Source: a bacterium (GTDB lineage: Bacteria > JAHJDO01). From it: a stretch of 46,561 nt of DNA. The position numbers and the translations under genes were made by a program. Below are positions 35,267 through 44,667 of this stretch, one piece after another. Within the stretch, counting starts at the first letter, position 1; each line of letters opens with the position of its first letter. Location: the NCBI GenBank assembly GCA_018812485.1, contig JAHJDO010000109.1, positions 1 to 46,561 on the forward strand, read 5' to 3'. Below the pieces are notes generated by a model. The model was not told the DNA's origin. It ran no database searches and saw only the letters and a program-made list of their open reading frames with translations.

Positions 35267-36331
35267 ATGACAAAACGAGAAAATATAATCAGAATACTTA
35301 AAAGACAAGGAGGAGAACACATTCCATTTGAACTGTCATTTACACCTAAACTTCAAAAAGAGTTTGAGCAGAGAACAGAAACCAATAATGTGTCGGAATA
35401 TTATGATTTTGACTTCAGAGATGTAGGACTAAATCCATCTAGAATCAAGTTGGATTTCAGTAGATATTATGAAGGAAAATCCCTCAAGGAAGGTTATTAT
35501 CTTGATGATTTAGGTGTAGCTCATGAACCGGGGTCATTAGAGCACTTTACACACTATATTTCTCCGCTAGCCGGCTCGGATACAACAACAAAAGATATTG
35601 AGGAATATCCGATGTCAGACCGTGAAGCAGATTACCGCTATGAAGGGAAAGATAAGCACGTCTCAGATATTCATAAAAAGGGGTACGCTGTGTGCGCATT
35701 TGTTGGGCATACTTTTGAAAGTGCCTGGCAAATTCGAGGAATGGAGGACATGCTGATGAACTTTTATGATAATCCAAATTTAGCACATACTCTGCTTGAA
35801 CGCATAGCAGAGAAAAACATAGTTGCTTCAAGAAAATTTGCTGAAGCTGGAGTTGATATTGTAAAGCTCGGTGATGATGTAGGAACCCAAACAGGAATGA
35901 TGATGAGTCCAGACATATGGCGCGAATTTTTAAAACCACGTTTGGAACGACAGATCAGAGCGGCGAAAGACGTAAATCCGAATGTTCTTACATGGTATCA
36001 CTCAGACGGCAACATTGAAGTCATTATCCCTGAACTTATTGAGATTGGATTGGACATTCTCAACCCTGTACAGCCTGAGTGCATGGATCCCGTCATAATG
36101 AAAAATAAGTATGGAGATAAACTCTCCTTTTGGGGAACGATTGGCACACAATCTACAATGCCATTTGGCACCCCTCAAGATGTAAAAGATGTTGTAAAGA
36201 ATATGATAGAAAAGGTTGGACACGACGGAGGACTAGTTCTCGCACCAACACATGTACTGGAACCAGAAGTTCCGTGGGAAAATATTGATACATTTGTAGA
36301 AGCGTGTAAAGAGTATGGTGTACTAAACTAA
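35267..36331 (+). CDS. Uroporphyrinogen decarboxylase-family protein (not clearly HemE)
   Basis: The 354 residues (ATG at 35267 chosen, 7 nt after a GGAG ribosome-binding site) carry the URO-D fold pattern: KLGDDVGTQTGMMMSPDIWR, FLKPRLERQIRAAK and WYHSDGNIEVIIPELIEIGL, with LNPVQPECMD and FWGTIGTQSTMPFG at the end. HemE's typical N-terminal PVWFMRQAGR motif is not seen, and no other heme gene is in the window, so it is more likely a member of the methyltransferase-like or uncharacterised branch (MtaA/CmuA-type). Its end overlaps the convergent FAD oxidase by 9 nt. Specific reaction unknown. Confidence 0.85.
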   Translation: MTKRENIIRILKRQGGEHIPFELSFTPKLQKEFEQRTETNNVSEYYDFDFRDVGLNPSRIKLDFSRYYEGKSLKEGYYLDDLGVAHEPGSLEHFTHYISPLAGSDTTTKDIEEYPMSDREADYRYEGKDKHVSDIHKKGYAVCAFVGHTFESAWQIRGMEDMLMNFYDNPNLAHTLLERIAEKNIVASRKFAEAGVDIVKLGDDVGTQTGMMMSPDIWREFLKPRLERQIRAAKDVNPNVLTWYHSDGNIEVIIPELIEIGLDILNPVQPECMDPVIMKNKYGDKLSFWGTIGTQSTMPFGTPQDVKDVVKNMIEKVGHDGGLVLAPTHVLEPEVPWENIDTFVEACKEYGVLN

Positions 36332-37747
36332 TCCTCTCGAAAAGATATTGTCCAACCCTAAAATACAATATGGGTCAAGTGTTTTCTTAACCCTTACCAT
36401 CTCTAATATTCCTTCTCTGCCATACATTACTTCCAAATACTTGTGCTTTATCTTCCCTATGCCATGTTCTGCAGACACTGTCCCTCCCATTTCCACTGCT
36501 TTATGGACAGCTTTGCTGCATATACCATTAACTATTGTTTTTTCTTTCTCATTCTTTGGGAAAAAATTAAGATGCAGATGGTTTTCTCCAATATGTCCAT
36601 AGAGAACAAATTGAATCTTCTCATTATCTAAAGCATGTTTGTAAAAATAGAAAAGCTTCTCAAATGATTCATCAGGCACAGCAATATCAAGAGCGATCTT
36701 GTGTGATTTAATCTCTTTAAAGTAATCTCTTACTTTTTCCGGAAGCTTGTGCCGAAAATTTATAAGCTCCTGATATCTCTTTTTATCCTGGCTTATCCAT
36801 GTATCAATAACTTCATATTTATCCAGAAGATTTAACCATGCATCCAGAGTATTCTCCCCTTCTTCCTCTTCTATGTAGACAGCTGCTGTTGAATTATCTG
36901 GTATGCTCTGAAAATCGCTTCTTAAAAAGTCCAGGCTGTTTTTGTCAAAATATTCTAAGGAAACTGGATTTAGACCTGAATTATTCTTAATTTCAGAAAC
37001 AAATTCTAAAAGCCTTTGTTCATCGGGTAGAAAGATAACCATTATGAACCGAGACTGCAGATCATCAATTATTTCAACCTCTGCCTCTGTAACTACTCCT
37101 AATGTGCCCTCTGAACCAATGAATAAGTCAATTAAATCCATTTGCGGCTTTGAAAAATAACCTGCAGCATTCTTAACTTGCGGACTGATATAAGAAGGAA
37201 TCTTGATGTTTAATTCGTCTATTCTAATAATTCCCTCCTTATTTGCAAAAATCTTGCCTCTTTCTATATTCAGAAGTTTGCCTGTAGAAAGCAGGACTTT
37301 AATCCTTCTTACATAATTACGTGTTGATCCAAAGTAATAGCTATATTCTCCGGAAGCATTCGTTGCTATATTACCTCCAATAAAAGCTGTTCTTTCTGTA
37401 GGAAATGGCGGGTAAAATAAGTTCTGTTCGGACAATACTCCTAAAAAATCATTAATAATCACCCCTGACTGCAAAACAGCTCTTTTATTTTCCTTATCTA
37501 TTGATAGAATTTTATTCAGTCTCTCTACTGAAAGAATAGCGCCATTCCGCGAAACTCTACTGCCGACTGTTCCTGTTCCTCCTGCAGAAATAGTTAGGGG
37601 TATTTTTTTGCTGGCACATTCGCAAACAACCTCTTTTACGTCATCCTCACTCTCAGGGATATAGAGAATATCAGCATTACCTCCTTCTAAATTGGAAGCA
37701 TCCTCTAAATAGCCAATTATCTGATCTTTATCCCTTTTAATTATCAT
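36323..37747 (-). CDS. FAD-linked oxidase (glycolate/D-lactate dehydrogenase type)
   Basis: The 474 residues have the PCMH/FAD_binding_4 N-terminus: VVCECASKKIPLTISAGGTG followed by TVGSRVSRNGAILSVERLN, and FIGGNIATNASGEYSYYFGS. The C-terminal FAD-oxidase domain shows VLYGHIGENHLHLNFFP and GTVSAEHGIGKIKHKYL, the GlcD/Dld signature. Such enzymes oxidise 2-hydroxy acids (glycolate, D-lactate, D-2-hydroxyglutarate). No Fe-S partner subunit is adjacent. It is 5 nt downstream of cysS on the same strand. Confidence 0.9.
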   Translation of the reverse strand: MIIKRDKDQIIGYLEDASNLEGGNADILYIPESEDDVKEVVCECASKKIPLTISAGGTGTVGSRVSRNGAILSVERLNKILSIDKENKRAVLQSGVIINDFLGVLSEQNLFYPPFPTERTAFIGGNIATNASGEYSYYFGSTRNYVRRIKVLLSTGKLLNIERGKIFANKEGIIRIDELNIKIPSYISPQVKNAAGYFSKPQMDLIDLFIGSEGTLGVVTEAEVEIIDDLQSRFIMVIFLPDEQRLLEFVSEIKNNSGLNPVSLEYFDKNSLDFLRSDFQSIPDNSTAAVYIEEEEGENTLDAWLNLLDKYEVIDTWISQDKKRYQELINFRHKLPEKVRDYFKEIKSHKIALDIAVPDESFEKLFYFYKHALDNEKIQFVLYGHIGENHLHLNFFPKNEKEKTIVNGICSKAVHKAVEMGGTVSAEHGIGKIKHKYLEVMYGREGILEMVRVKKTLDPYCILGLDNIFSRGLV

Positions 37748-37752
37748 ATTGT

Positions 37753-39150
37753 CTAGTGTCTGCTTGTATTATTTTGCTTCCAACTGGTTGTTCCGTCCGG
37801 ATTGTCTTTGAGAATAACGCCTCTATCTTCCAGCAGGCTCCGAATTCTGTCTGCTCCTTGCCAGTCCCTCTTTCTGCGAGCCTTCGTTCGTTCTTTAATT
37901 AAATCCAGCAAATCTCTATCCAATTCCTTATCCTCTATCCTTGGCAGGATCCCAAGTATAGAACAAAATGTTTCCAGATTAAGAATATTCTGTTTTAATT
38001 GAGCAGAATCTCTGCTCTTATCTGCTATCAAGCTATTAATTTCAGTTATGAGATCAAACACAACTCCCAGAGCAGATGCTGTATTAAAATCATCGTCCAT
38101 AGCTTCCTCAAACTTGTTCATCCATTCTAGATGTATATTTTTTTGAGGCGTATCTAAATCCTTTGCATTTTCCCTAATGTTGTCAAAACAATTTTCTATT
38201 CTCTCAAGTGCTTTTCCTGATTCAGCGAGACTTTCGTCGCTAAAATCAAGCGGGCTGCGGTAGTGAGCAGATATCATAAAATATCGTACAACCTGAGGCC
38301 TAAATCTTTTAAGTATGTCTCTCACTAGAAAGAAATTGCCAAGAGATTTAGACATCTTCTCTCCATTAATATTTAGAAACCCGTTATGCAGCCAATACTT
38401 AACAAAGGGCTTGCCTGTTGCTGCCTCACTTTGGGCTATTTCGTTTTCATGATGAGGGAAGATCAGATCCTGTCCTCCAGAATGTATATCAAATGTTTCT
38501 CCAAGGTATTTCATACTCATAGCAGAACATTCAACATGCCATCCTGGCCTGCCTTTACCCCACGGGCTATTCCAGCTTGGCTCATTAGGTTTGGCTCTTT
38601 TCCATAAAGCAAAATCGCTGGGTTGCTTTTTGCGCTTGTCTATCTCAACCCTTGCAGCATGCTTCATTTCATCAAGCGGACGCTTTGATAACTTACCATA
38701 ATCAGAAAACTTGCCCACTTCAAAAAAAACATCTTCATCAACTTGATAGGCAAAACCTGCATCCATAAGCCTTTTAATCAAAGAAATAATATCTGGAACA
38801 TGTTCAGTTGCCTTTGGACATATATCAGGCTTTGTAATATCGAGAATTTTCAAATCCTCAAAAAAAGCATCCGTATATTTATGAGCTATTTCCCCAGCAG
38901 AGACCTTCTCTTTATTTGCTCTGTTTATAATCTTATCATCAATATCTGTAATATTCTGTACAAAGGTAACTTCATACCCCTTATATTTGAGATATCTTTT
39001 TATTACATCAAATACAATAAAATTCCTTGCATTCCCTGCATGAAAATAGTCATATACTGTAGGACCACAGTTATACATCCTGACTTTGCCTGGAACTAGA
39101 GAGTGAAACTCCTCTTTTTTACCTGTAAGTGTATTATAAACCCTAAGCAT
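37753..39150 (-). CDS. cysS: Cysteinyl-tRNA synthetase
   Basis: Class I synthetase charging tRNA-Cys. The HIGH-like HAGN is at 37-40, KMSKS at 265-269, and the zinc ligands are Cys28, Cys208 (HVECSAM) and the FPHHENE motif (231-237). 465 residues is the usual length; the anticodon-binding helices complete the C-terminus. It overlaps cysE by 8 nt, a common cysE-cysS order. Confidence 0.98.
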   Translation of the reverse strand: MLRVYNTLTGKKEEFHSLVPGKVRMYNCGPTVYDYFHAGNARNFIVFDVIKRYLKYKGYEVTFVQNITDIDDKIINRANKEKVSAGEIAHKYTDAFFEDLKILDITKPDICPKATEHVPDIISLIKRLMDAGFAYQVDEDVFFEVGKFSDYGKLSKRPLDEMKHAARVEIDKRKKQPSDFALWKRAKPNEPSWNSPWGKGRPGWHVECSAMSMKYLGETFDIHSGGQDLIFPHHENEIAQSEAATGKPFVKYWLHNGFLNINGEKMSKSLGNFFLVRDILKRFRPQVVRYFMISAHYRSPLDFSDESLAESGKALERIENCFDNIRENAKDLDTPQKNIHLEWMNKFEEAMDDDFNTASALGVVFDLITEINSLIADKSRDSAQLKQNILNLETFCSILGILPRIEDKELDRDLLDLIKERTKARRKRDWQGADRIRSLLEDRGVILKDNPDGTTSWKQNNTSRH

Positions 39151-39796
39151 TCTTATGTTTTCCCCTCTCCCAGTTCTTTATCTGAGAGGAGGTTTCATTT
39201 ATCATCTTCTCCAGATGTTTGATTTTTTCTGCAATTGGATCCGGCAGGTTTGTGTGATCAAGACTTATGCCAGCAACCTTCCTCCCCTTTTTTCGCGTTA
39301 TCCTCCCGGGAATACCAACAACCGTGCAATCCGAAGGTACATTTTTTAGTACTACAGCATTAGCGCCAACCATTACATTATTGCCAATTACAATATTTCC
39401 CAGAATCTTTGCTCCTGCACCAACAACAATGCTATTGCCAAGTGTAGGGTGCCTCTTCCCCTTTTCCTTGCCTGTGCCTCCAAGTGTAGCACCTTGAAAT
39501 AGCGTTACATTGTCCCCAATAACTGTTGTCTCCCCAATTACAACACCCATACCATGATCGATAAAGAATCCTCTGCCAATCTCTGCGCCGGGATGAATCT
39601 CAATTCCTGTAAAAAACCGGGCTATTTGTGATATAAGCCTTGGGAAGAATGGCACATCTTTCTTATGGAGATAATGAGCCACTCTGTACCAGATAATTGC
39701 GTGAAGCCCTGCATATGTTAAAACCTCCAACATATTTCTTGCTGCAGGATCTCTGTCAAACACAGCCTGTATATCATGCCTTAATGTTTGAAACAT
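39143..39796 (-). CDS. cysE: Serine O-acetyltransferase
   Basis: Makes O-acetylserine for cysteine synthesis. The 217-residue short form has [20 protein letters not shown] at the N-terminus and the left-handed beta-helix hexapeptides: [20 protein letters not shown] with the catalytic His, [20 protein letters not shown] and [20 protein letters not shown]. The C-terminal tail is probably the feedback or CysK-binding part. Overlaps cysS; cysteine supply and charging are thus in one unit. Confidence 0.97.
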   Translation of the reverse strand: MFQTLRHDIQAVFDRDPAARNMLEVLTYAGLHAIIWYRVAHYLHKKDVPFFPRLISQIARFFTGIEIHPGAEIGRGFFIDHGMGVVIGETTVIGDNVTLFQGATLGGTGKEKGKRHPTLGNSIVVGAGAKILGNIVIGNNVMVGANAVVLKNVPSDCTVVGIPGRITRKKGRKVAGISLDHTNLPDPIAEKIKHLEKMINETSSQIKNWERGKHKNA

Positions 39797-39864
39797 TAGC
39801 TACCTCCTTTTCTTGACTCAAAAACAAAATACCATTTTTGCTCCTTAAAAACAACCAGATTCTC

Positions 39865-39893
39865 TTGACACTGTATGCTGTAGTTGGCATACT
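39865..39893 (+). promoter_or_regulatory. Strong putative sigma70 promoter for the MFS-ROK unit
   Basis: TTGACA (39865-39870) with all six consensus bases, 17-nt spacer, CATACT (39888-39893), start near 39900. The MFS ATG follows at 39912 with AAGGGAAAG as ribosome-binding site. Confidence 0.6.
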
Positions 39894-39911
39894 GACCAAG
39901 GGAAAGTTCAA

Positions 39912-41060
39912 ATGGTAAATATATTTATAATTCCTTTTATATATGCTTTTATCGGCTCAAGTCTCTTTATTGCAATCCCGCTTCATATAATTGATTTAGG
40001 CGTAAGCAATCCATTTATTCTTGGTCTGGCAGGAAGTGTATTTTCAATCTTCTACGCGCCATTATGTATACTTCAAAGTTTGCTCTCAAATCGCATCAAT
40101 AAAAGAACTGCTATTCTGTCTGTATCCATTACATATCCTTTTATAATACTTGGATTTTTATTATTCAATAATATTCCTGCTATCATTATATTATGCGGCT
40201 TAATGGGTATAGTTTTATCAATGTTCTGGCCTACATATCAATCCCATATAACTATTAGATTAGATCCTGCTCAAACTACTCGTAGCCTTCAAGCATTTAA
40301 TGTTGCATGGGGCTCTGCAGTGGTTATAGGCTGTTTTATGGGTGGAGTTATTATTTCTGGCATGAATATTAAAATGTTATTTGTTCTTAACCTGATAATG
40401 AGTTTTATAGGAGCATATCTTGTAGCCAGACATATCCATAATAAATTAACTGATCCAATAATAGAATGTACTACTCAAAATAAGCAGAACGATCAATCGC
40501 AGTCCAAATTCTTCCTGATACTTGCATGGATAGGTGTATTTGCTGTGTTCTTTTCTATGGGAGTTATAGTCTGGCTTTTTCCGAAATTTGCTACGGATGT
40601 TGGCGTGTCTCCATTGATTATAGGCTCCCTCAGAGCAGTTTTGGGAATATTTCAGGTTATAATATTTTTTATTCTCAGACTAAATCATAGATGGCAGTAC
40701 TCATTCTCACATTTGTTTTTCTATGAGCTTGTGCTAATATCCGGACTTGTAATACTTGTTTTCTCCCATAATGTTATGTGGTGGACATTATCTTTTTCCC
40801 TGATAGGAGTAACTGTTGGCTTTTTATATTCTTCAAGTTTATTCTACAGTTCACAAGCGCGGAGTATTAAAAGCGAAAAAACAGGTTTTCATGAAGCGAT
40901 TATAATGGGTGGAAGTTTACTGGGAACATTTCTTGGCGGAATTATAGCAAAACTATTTTCCGCATCTGGAGCATACTTCACATGCATAATCTTTATGATT
41001 ATTTGCATTATTATCCAGTTAGCTGTTCGCTTTAGATATAAAAAATGGGGAGTATTATGA
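39912..41060 (+). CDS. Major facilitator superfamily transporter
   Basis: A 382-residue inner-membrane protein with about twelve hydrophobic segments. The first helix opens MVNIFIIPFIYAFIGSSLFI, and a central loop (about 176-198, rich in Gln and Asn) separates the two six-helix halves. The loop between helices 2 and 3 contains LSNRINKRTAILS, a degenerate form of the MFS GxxxDRxGRR motif. Overlapping the ROK kinase by 4 nt, it probably imports the sugar that kinase phosphorylates, but the substrate is not readable. Export of sugar or drug is also possible. Confidence 0.85.
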   Translation: MVNIFIIPFIYAFIGSSLFIAIPLHIIDLGVSNPFILGLAGSVFSIFYAPLCILQSLLSNRINKRTAILSVSITYPFIILGFLLFNNIPAIIILCGLMGIVLSMFWPTYQSHITIRLDPAQTTRSLQAFNVAWGSAVVIGCFMGGVIISGMNIKMLFVLNLIMSFIGAYLVARHIHNKLTDPIIECTTQNKQNDQSQSKFFLILAWIGVFAVFFSMGVIVWLFPKFATDVGVSPLIIGSLRAVLGIFQVIIFFILRLNHRWQYSFSHLFFYELVLISGLVILVFSHNVMWWTLSFSLIGVTVGFLYSSSLFYSSQARSIKSEKTGFHEAIIMGGSLLGTFLGGIIAKLFSASGAYFTCIIFMIICIIIQLAVRFRYKKWGVL

Positions 41061-42034
41061 ATAAATCTTTTTTAATTGGTGTAGACCTTGGAGGAACAAA
41101 TTTAAAGACAGGCCTCGTAAACATGGATGGCAAAATCTTAAAAAAGATTATAGCAGATACTGGGGAGAGTAAAGATATTGTATTGAAACAAATTGTTGAA
41201 GCTATTGAAAATATTATAAGTAAGACAGGAAAGGATAAATCAGAAATTATAGGTATTGGCATAGGATCACCAGGTCTTGTAGATAGCGAAAAAGGAATAA
41301 TACACGGATTAACAAATATTAAAGGATTTGAGAATGTGCATATGAAGGAATATGTTGAATCTGCTCTGGATATTCCAACATCTATTGATAATGATGTTAA
41401 TGTCATGGCATACGGCGAATTAAAATGCGGCGCAGGAAAAGATGCAATGAATATTGTATGCCTGACTCTGGGCACAGGTGTTGGCGGAGGAATAATAATA
41501 GATGGAAATATCTATCGCGGAAGCTCGCTTAGCGCAGGAGAAATCGGGCATATCCCTGTAAATGTTGATGGCCCGAAATGCATATGCAGCGGAAGAGCAT
41601 GCCTTGAAAGTTATATCGGCAAAGATAGAATCATAAAAAGAACCATTGAAAAACTTATACAGAGAAAAGAAAGTATGATTCTGAAACTAGTTGATGGAGA
41701 TTTGGAGAAAATAACACCAAAGATTGTTTATGAAGCTGCAGAAAAGGGAGACATGCTCGCAATTGAAATATGGAAAGAAACTGCCCAATATCTGGCAACT
41801 GCGCTTACAGGTGTTATAAATTTTCTAAATCCTGAGATAATAGTAATTGGCGGTGGGATAGCTAATGCTGGTAAATATATCTTTGACCCACTTAGAGATA
41901 TGATTAAAAAACGAGTTTTTCCATTCCTTGCAGAAAAAATACAGATCGTTCACGCCCAGCTTGGTGATGAAGCAGGTGTAGTAGGTTCAGCAATGCTGGC
42001 AAAGAATAATATCAGCAAGTCAGAAAGTTCTTAA
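41057..42034 (+). CDS. ROK-family sugar kinase (glucokinase-like)
   Basis: The 325 residues from the ATG at 41057 (4-nt overlap with the MFS gene) show the phosphate loop FLIGVDLGGTNLKTGLV, SIDNDVNVMAYGE, TLGTGVGGGIIIDGNIY and AGEIGHIPV followed by CICSGRACLESYIG. The three zinc cysteines of the ROK CxCGxxGCxE motif are kept, but two glycines are replaced (CICSGRAC). The HxC pattern favours a glucokinase or N-acetylhexosamine kinase. No helix-turn-helix is present, so it is an enzyme and not a repressor. Its end overlaps the convergent isomerase gene by 15 nt. Confidence 0.9.
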   Translation: MNKSFLIGVDLGGTNLKTGLVNMDGKILKKIIADTGESKDIVLKQIVEAIENIISKTGKDKSEIIGIGIGSPGLVDSEKGIIHGLTNIKGFENVHMKEYVESALDIPTSIDNDVNVMAYGELKCGAGKDAMNIVCLTLGTGVGGGIIIDGNIYRGSSLSAGEIGHIPVNVDGPKCICSGRACLESYIGKDRIIKRTIEKLIQRKESMILKLVDGDLEKITPKIVYEAAEKGDMLAIEIWKETAQYLATALTGVINFLNPEIIVIGGGIANAGKYIFDPLRDMIKKRVFPFLAEKIQIVHAQLGDEAGVVGSAMLAKNNISKSESS

Positions 42035-42811
42035 AAACTCAACAGCTTTTTTTACGTCTTCCACACGATTATCCCCTGCTTCTCTTTCAACTGTGAGATA
42101 GCCGTCATATCCTATTTCATCAAGTGCCTTCAGATAATATTCAAAAACAACGCCTCCCCTGCCCAGAGGAAGCTCTATGTATTTACCTTCTCCGAGACAC
42201 AATCCATCTTTTGCATGTGTATGACAAATATAATCTCTAAGAATTTTCACACCTCCTATATGATCAAACGGACCGCACATTACAAGATTTGCAGGATCGT
42301 AATTCACTCCAATTCCCTTACTTGAAACTCTATCCAGAAATATTTTAAGTTCTACCGGGTCTTCAGGCCCTGTCTCAGTTGCTAATATAATGTTTCTCTC
42401 TCCAGCGTATTTTGCAAGTTCAACAGTTGTCCTGAATGTCTCCTGATAAACTTGATGGCTCTCTTCCTGCGGAAACTTACCTATATGCATAGTTACAACC
42501 CTTGTGTTCAAATCACAGGCTAAATCAATACATTTTTTAATCCTAGGAATATTCACTTTGTTGAACTCAGCATTTGTAAATCCTTTGACCCAGTCAAAAT
42601 CACCGCAAAGTGCTGTGATTTCTAATCCCAGCCCACTTACAAATTTCTTGAGTTTTCCTCTTTTTTCTTTTGAAAAATTGTCAGGATATAATTCTCCACG
42701 AGTTACCATAAATTGACACCCATCTGCTCCAATTTCCTTTGCTTTTTTTATACCGCCGTAAACTCCAAGCTTTAAGTTATCAACAAACACACCAATCTTC
42801 CTTTTACCCAT
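42020..42811 (-). CDS. Sugar phosphate isomerase/epimerase (AP-endonuclease-2-like TIM barrel)
   Basis: The 263 residues fit the xylose-isomerase-like TIM barrel: TRVVTMHIGKFPQEE, ILATETGPEDPVEL (catalytic-type Glu), GIGVNYDPANLVMCGPFDHI with the metal-binding Asp, ICHTHAKDGLCL, LGRGGVVFEYYLKALDEIGY and LTVEREAGDN. Such proteins are metal-dependent epimerases or isomerases of sugars, inosose or hydroxypyruvate. It is convergent with the ROK kinase. The substrate cannot be inferred; the family is sure. Confidence 0.87.
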   Translation of the reverse strand: MGKRKIGVFVDNLKLGVYGGIKKAKEIGADGCQFMVTRGELYPDNFSKEKRGKLKKFVSGLGLEITALCGDFDWVKGFTNAEFNKVNIPRIKKCIDLACDLNTRVVTMHIGKFPQEESHQVYQETFRTTVELAKYAGERNIILATETGPEDPVELKIFLDRVSSKGIGVNYDPANLVMCGPFDHIGGVKILRDYICHTHAKDGLCLGEGKYIELPLGRGGVVFEYYLKALDEIGYDGYLTVEREAGDNRVEDVKKAVEFLRTF

Positions 42812-42867
42812 TATTACTCTCCTGTGTCTCCGTTTTTAAAAAATTATTATTGAGATGAGAGAAAAAC

Positions 42868-43563
42868 TCATTTATTTATAAGACTTGCAAAATACCCAGC
42901 GCCGAAGCCGTTATCTATATTTACAACTACAACACCTTCAGCGCAGCTATTGAGCATTGTAAGAAGAGGTGTAATGCCAGAAAAACTAGCACCATATCCA
43001 ACACTTGTCGGCACCCCAATAACAGGTTTCGGAGTAATGCCTCCCACAACGCTGGCAAGAGCTCCCTCCATTCCGGCAACTACAATAATAACGTTTGCAG
43101 ATTGAATTTCCCCTAGATTCTTAAACAGCCTGTGTATTCCTGCAACACCAACGTCATAGATCTTTTTTACATTATTTCCAAGAAATTCCGCAGTAACTGA
43201 GGCCTCCTCTGCAACAGGGATATCAGCAGTACCAGCTGTAAGTATAAGAATATTCTTATTTGTCTTCTTCTTAGGGAATTTATTAACTGTAATTATAGAG
43301 GCTTTCTCATGAAATACTGCCTTACCCCATCTCGACTTTATTGCCTTAAAAACTTCGCGATTCGCCTTTGTAGCAATGAGCCTATTATTGCTTTCCAAAA
43401 TAACTTGCGCAATCCTTACTATCTGAGAGAGAGTTTTCCCAATACAGAAAATAACCTCATCAGTTCCCAGGCGAAGACTTCTATGTGTATCTACTTTCGC
43501 AAAACCAAGTTCATGATATTGAAAGCCGCAAAGTTTTTCTGCGGATTTCTTATCAACTTTCAT
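42868..43563 (-). CDS. larB: LarB, nickel-pincer-cofactor biosynthesis carboxylase/hydrolase
   Basis: PurE-like enzyme that carboxylates nicotinic acid adenine dinucleotide toward the Ni-pincer cofactor of lactate racemase. The 231-residue protein has ILTAGTADIPVAEEASVTAE, KIYDVGVAGIHRLF, VVAGMEGALASVVGG and the C-terminal LLTMLNSCAEGVVVVNIDNG with Cys207, the counterpart of the adduct-forming Cys221 of L. plantarum LarB. LarC, LarE and LarA are not in the window. The start overlaps the small lysine-rich gene by 11 nt. Confidence 0.88.
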   Translation of the reverse strand: MKVDKKSAEKLCGFQYHELGFAKVDTHRSLRLGTDEVIFCIGKTLSQIVRIAQVILESNNRLIATKANREVFKAIKSRWGKAVFHEKASIITVNKFPKKKTNKNILILTAGTADIPVAEEASVTAEFLGNNVKKIYDVGVAGIHRLFKNLGEIQSANVIIVVAGMEGALASVVGGITPKPVIGVPTSVGYGASFSGITPLLTMLNSCAEGVVVVNIDNGFGAGYFASLINK

Positions 43564-43657
43564 TCTTCTTCTGCTTCTTCTGCTTCCTCTTTTCCTTTAA
43601 TGAGAGCTTGGCTTCTTTTTTGTCCTTTTTTTGTCCTTTGTTTTTTTCATGCGCCAT
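43553..43657 (-). CDS. 34-residue lysine-rich small protein upstream of larB
   Basis: A short gene with a near-perfect AGGAGGTGAT Shine-Dalgarno 8 nt before its ATG at 43657. The product has 34 residues, of which about half are Lys/Arg (MAHEKNKGQKKDKKEAKLSL at the start, then KEKRKQKK and so on). It overlaps the larB start by 11 nt, so it may serve as a translational coupler. Such basic peptides often bind RNA or ribosomes, but this one is not recognised. The excellent ribosome-binding site and coupling argue for a real gene. Confidence 0.6.
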   Translation of the reverse strand: MAHEKNKGQKKDKKEAKLSLKEKRKQKKQKKNES

Positions 43658-43674
43658 TCTTATCACCTCCTCCC

Positions 43675-44667
43675 TTATTCTGTATCTACTACTTCCGCTT
43701 TTTTACTGGGGTCTAAAAAAAGAATTCTATCTGCCCCAGCACGTTTAAGTTTTTTGATCATTTTATCAGGTTTTGGATGTAATGCAATTATTGTTCCTCC
43801 TCCCCCAGCGCCGGCAAGCTTTGCTCCTAAAGCACCATTTTTCAGGGCTATCTCAATTAAACGGTCGTTCTCTTTGCCTGATGCTCCAAGATCCTGCTGT
43901 ATTCTATGATTCTGATTCATAAGATTACCTAACTTGACCCAGTCCTTATTAAGTAGTGCCTTTTTCCCTTGCCTGCAAATATGTGCAATCTTTTCATATG
44001 CTGATATAACCTTCATATCACCGTCCATCCATCTGTCGCGTATTGGCTTAAGAACAGAACCCGATACTCTTCTAACTCCGGTATGCGCAAGCACAAATGG
44101 GAGCTCTTTAACATAAAAATGAAGCGGCTCCACTGTAGCATAAACCTCATGCTTTAATTGTCTATAATGCTCTTTATCCCGAAAATCAATATAATTAAGA
44201 CCTCCGAATGTTGCCATATATTGATCCTGATATCCGCATTGAATTTTCATATAATTCAATTCAATAGTTCTTGCCATTTCAGCCATATGATATTTATCTT
44301 CGCAACCAGCGCTTGTATTCAGGAATTTCAGAATAGCATTCAATGATGCAACAAGCATTGCAGTAGAGCCGGCAAGACCAGCCTGAAAAGGAACATCGCT
44401 CCATGCTTTCAGATGCATCTTGATTTCCCAAATATTTAAGTAATTAAGTATAGCTTCTGGTATCAGGAAATGCTCACTTTTAATATTAAATTCCACTTTG
44501 CTGTCTGTTACGAACTTTTCATTCCCTATTTCAAGAACTAGTTTGTCGCATCTCTCAATAGTAACATATGCCTGCTCTGCAATAGAGCATGATATAACAC
44601 TACCGCCATAACCGTCTGTGGGATTTCCTATAATACCTGCTCTACCAGGAGCAGAAGCTTTAATCAT
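43675..44667 (-). CDS. GHMP-family sugar kinase (glucuronokinase-like)
   Basis: The 330 residues from the ATG at 44667 (a GTG at 44679 is possible; GGTGAG stands 7 nt before the ATG) begin MIKASAPGRAGIIGNPTDGY, the GHMP motif 1. The ATP loop is DVPFQAGLAGSTAMLVA, a variant of PxxxGLxSSAA. The C-terminal motif is LGAKLAGAGGGGTIIAL. The sequence is most like glucuronokinase and heptose-kinase relatives that make sugar-1-phosphates. It lies on the end of galU (8-nt overlap), so the two could make a UDP-sugar together. Substrate unproven. Confidence 0.85.
   Translation of the reverse strand: MIKASAPGRAGIIGNPTDGYGGSVISCSIAEQAYVTIERCDKLVLEIGNEKFVTDSKVEFNIKSEHFLIPEAILNYLNIWEIKMHLKAWSDVPFQAGLAGSTAMLVASLNAILKFLNTSAGCEDKYHMAEMARTIELNYMKIQCGYQDQYMATFGGLNYIDFRDKEHYRQLKHEVYATVEPLHFYVKELPFVLAHTGVRRVSGSVLKPIRDRWMDGDMKVISAYEKIAHICRQGKKALLNKDWVKLGNLMNQNHRIQQDLGASGKENDRLIEIALKNGALGAKLAGAGGGGTIIALHPKPDKMIKKLKRAGADRILFLDPSKKAEVVDTE

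Noticed and set aside
35267-36331. HemE (uroporphyrinogen decarboxylase)
   Set aside because: The family fold is present, but the HemE N-terminal substrate motif and any heme gene neighbours are missing.
41057-42034. ROK protein as a transcriptional repressor
   Set aside because: No N-terminal helix-turn-helix; the protein begins directly with the sugar-kinase phosphate loop.
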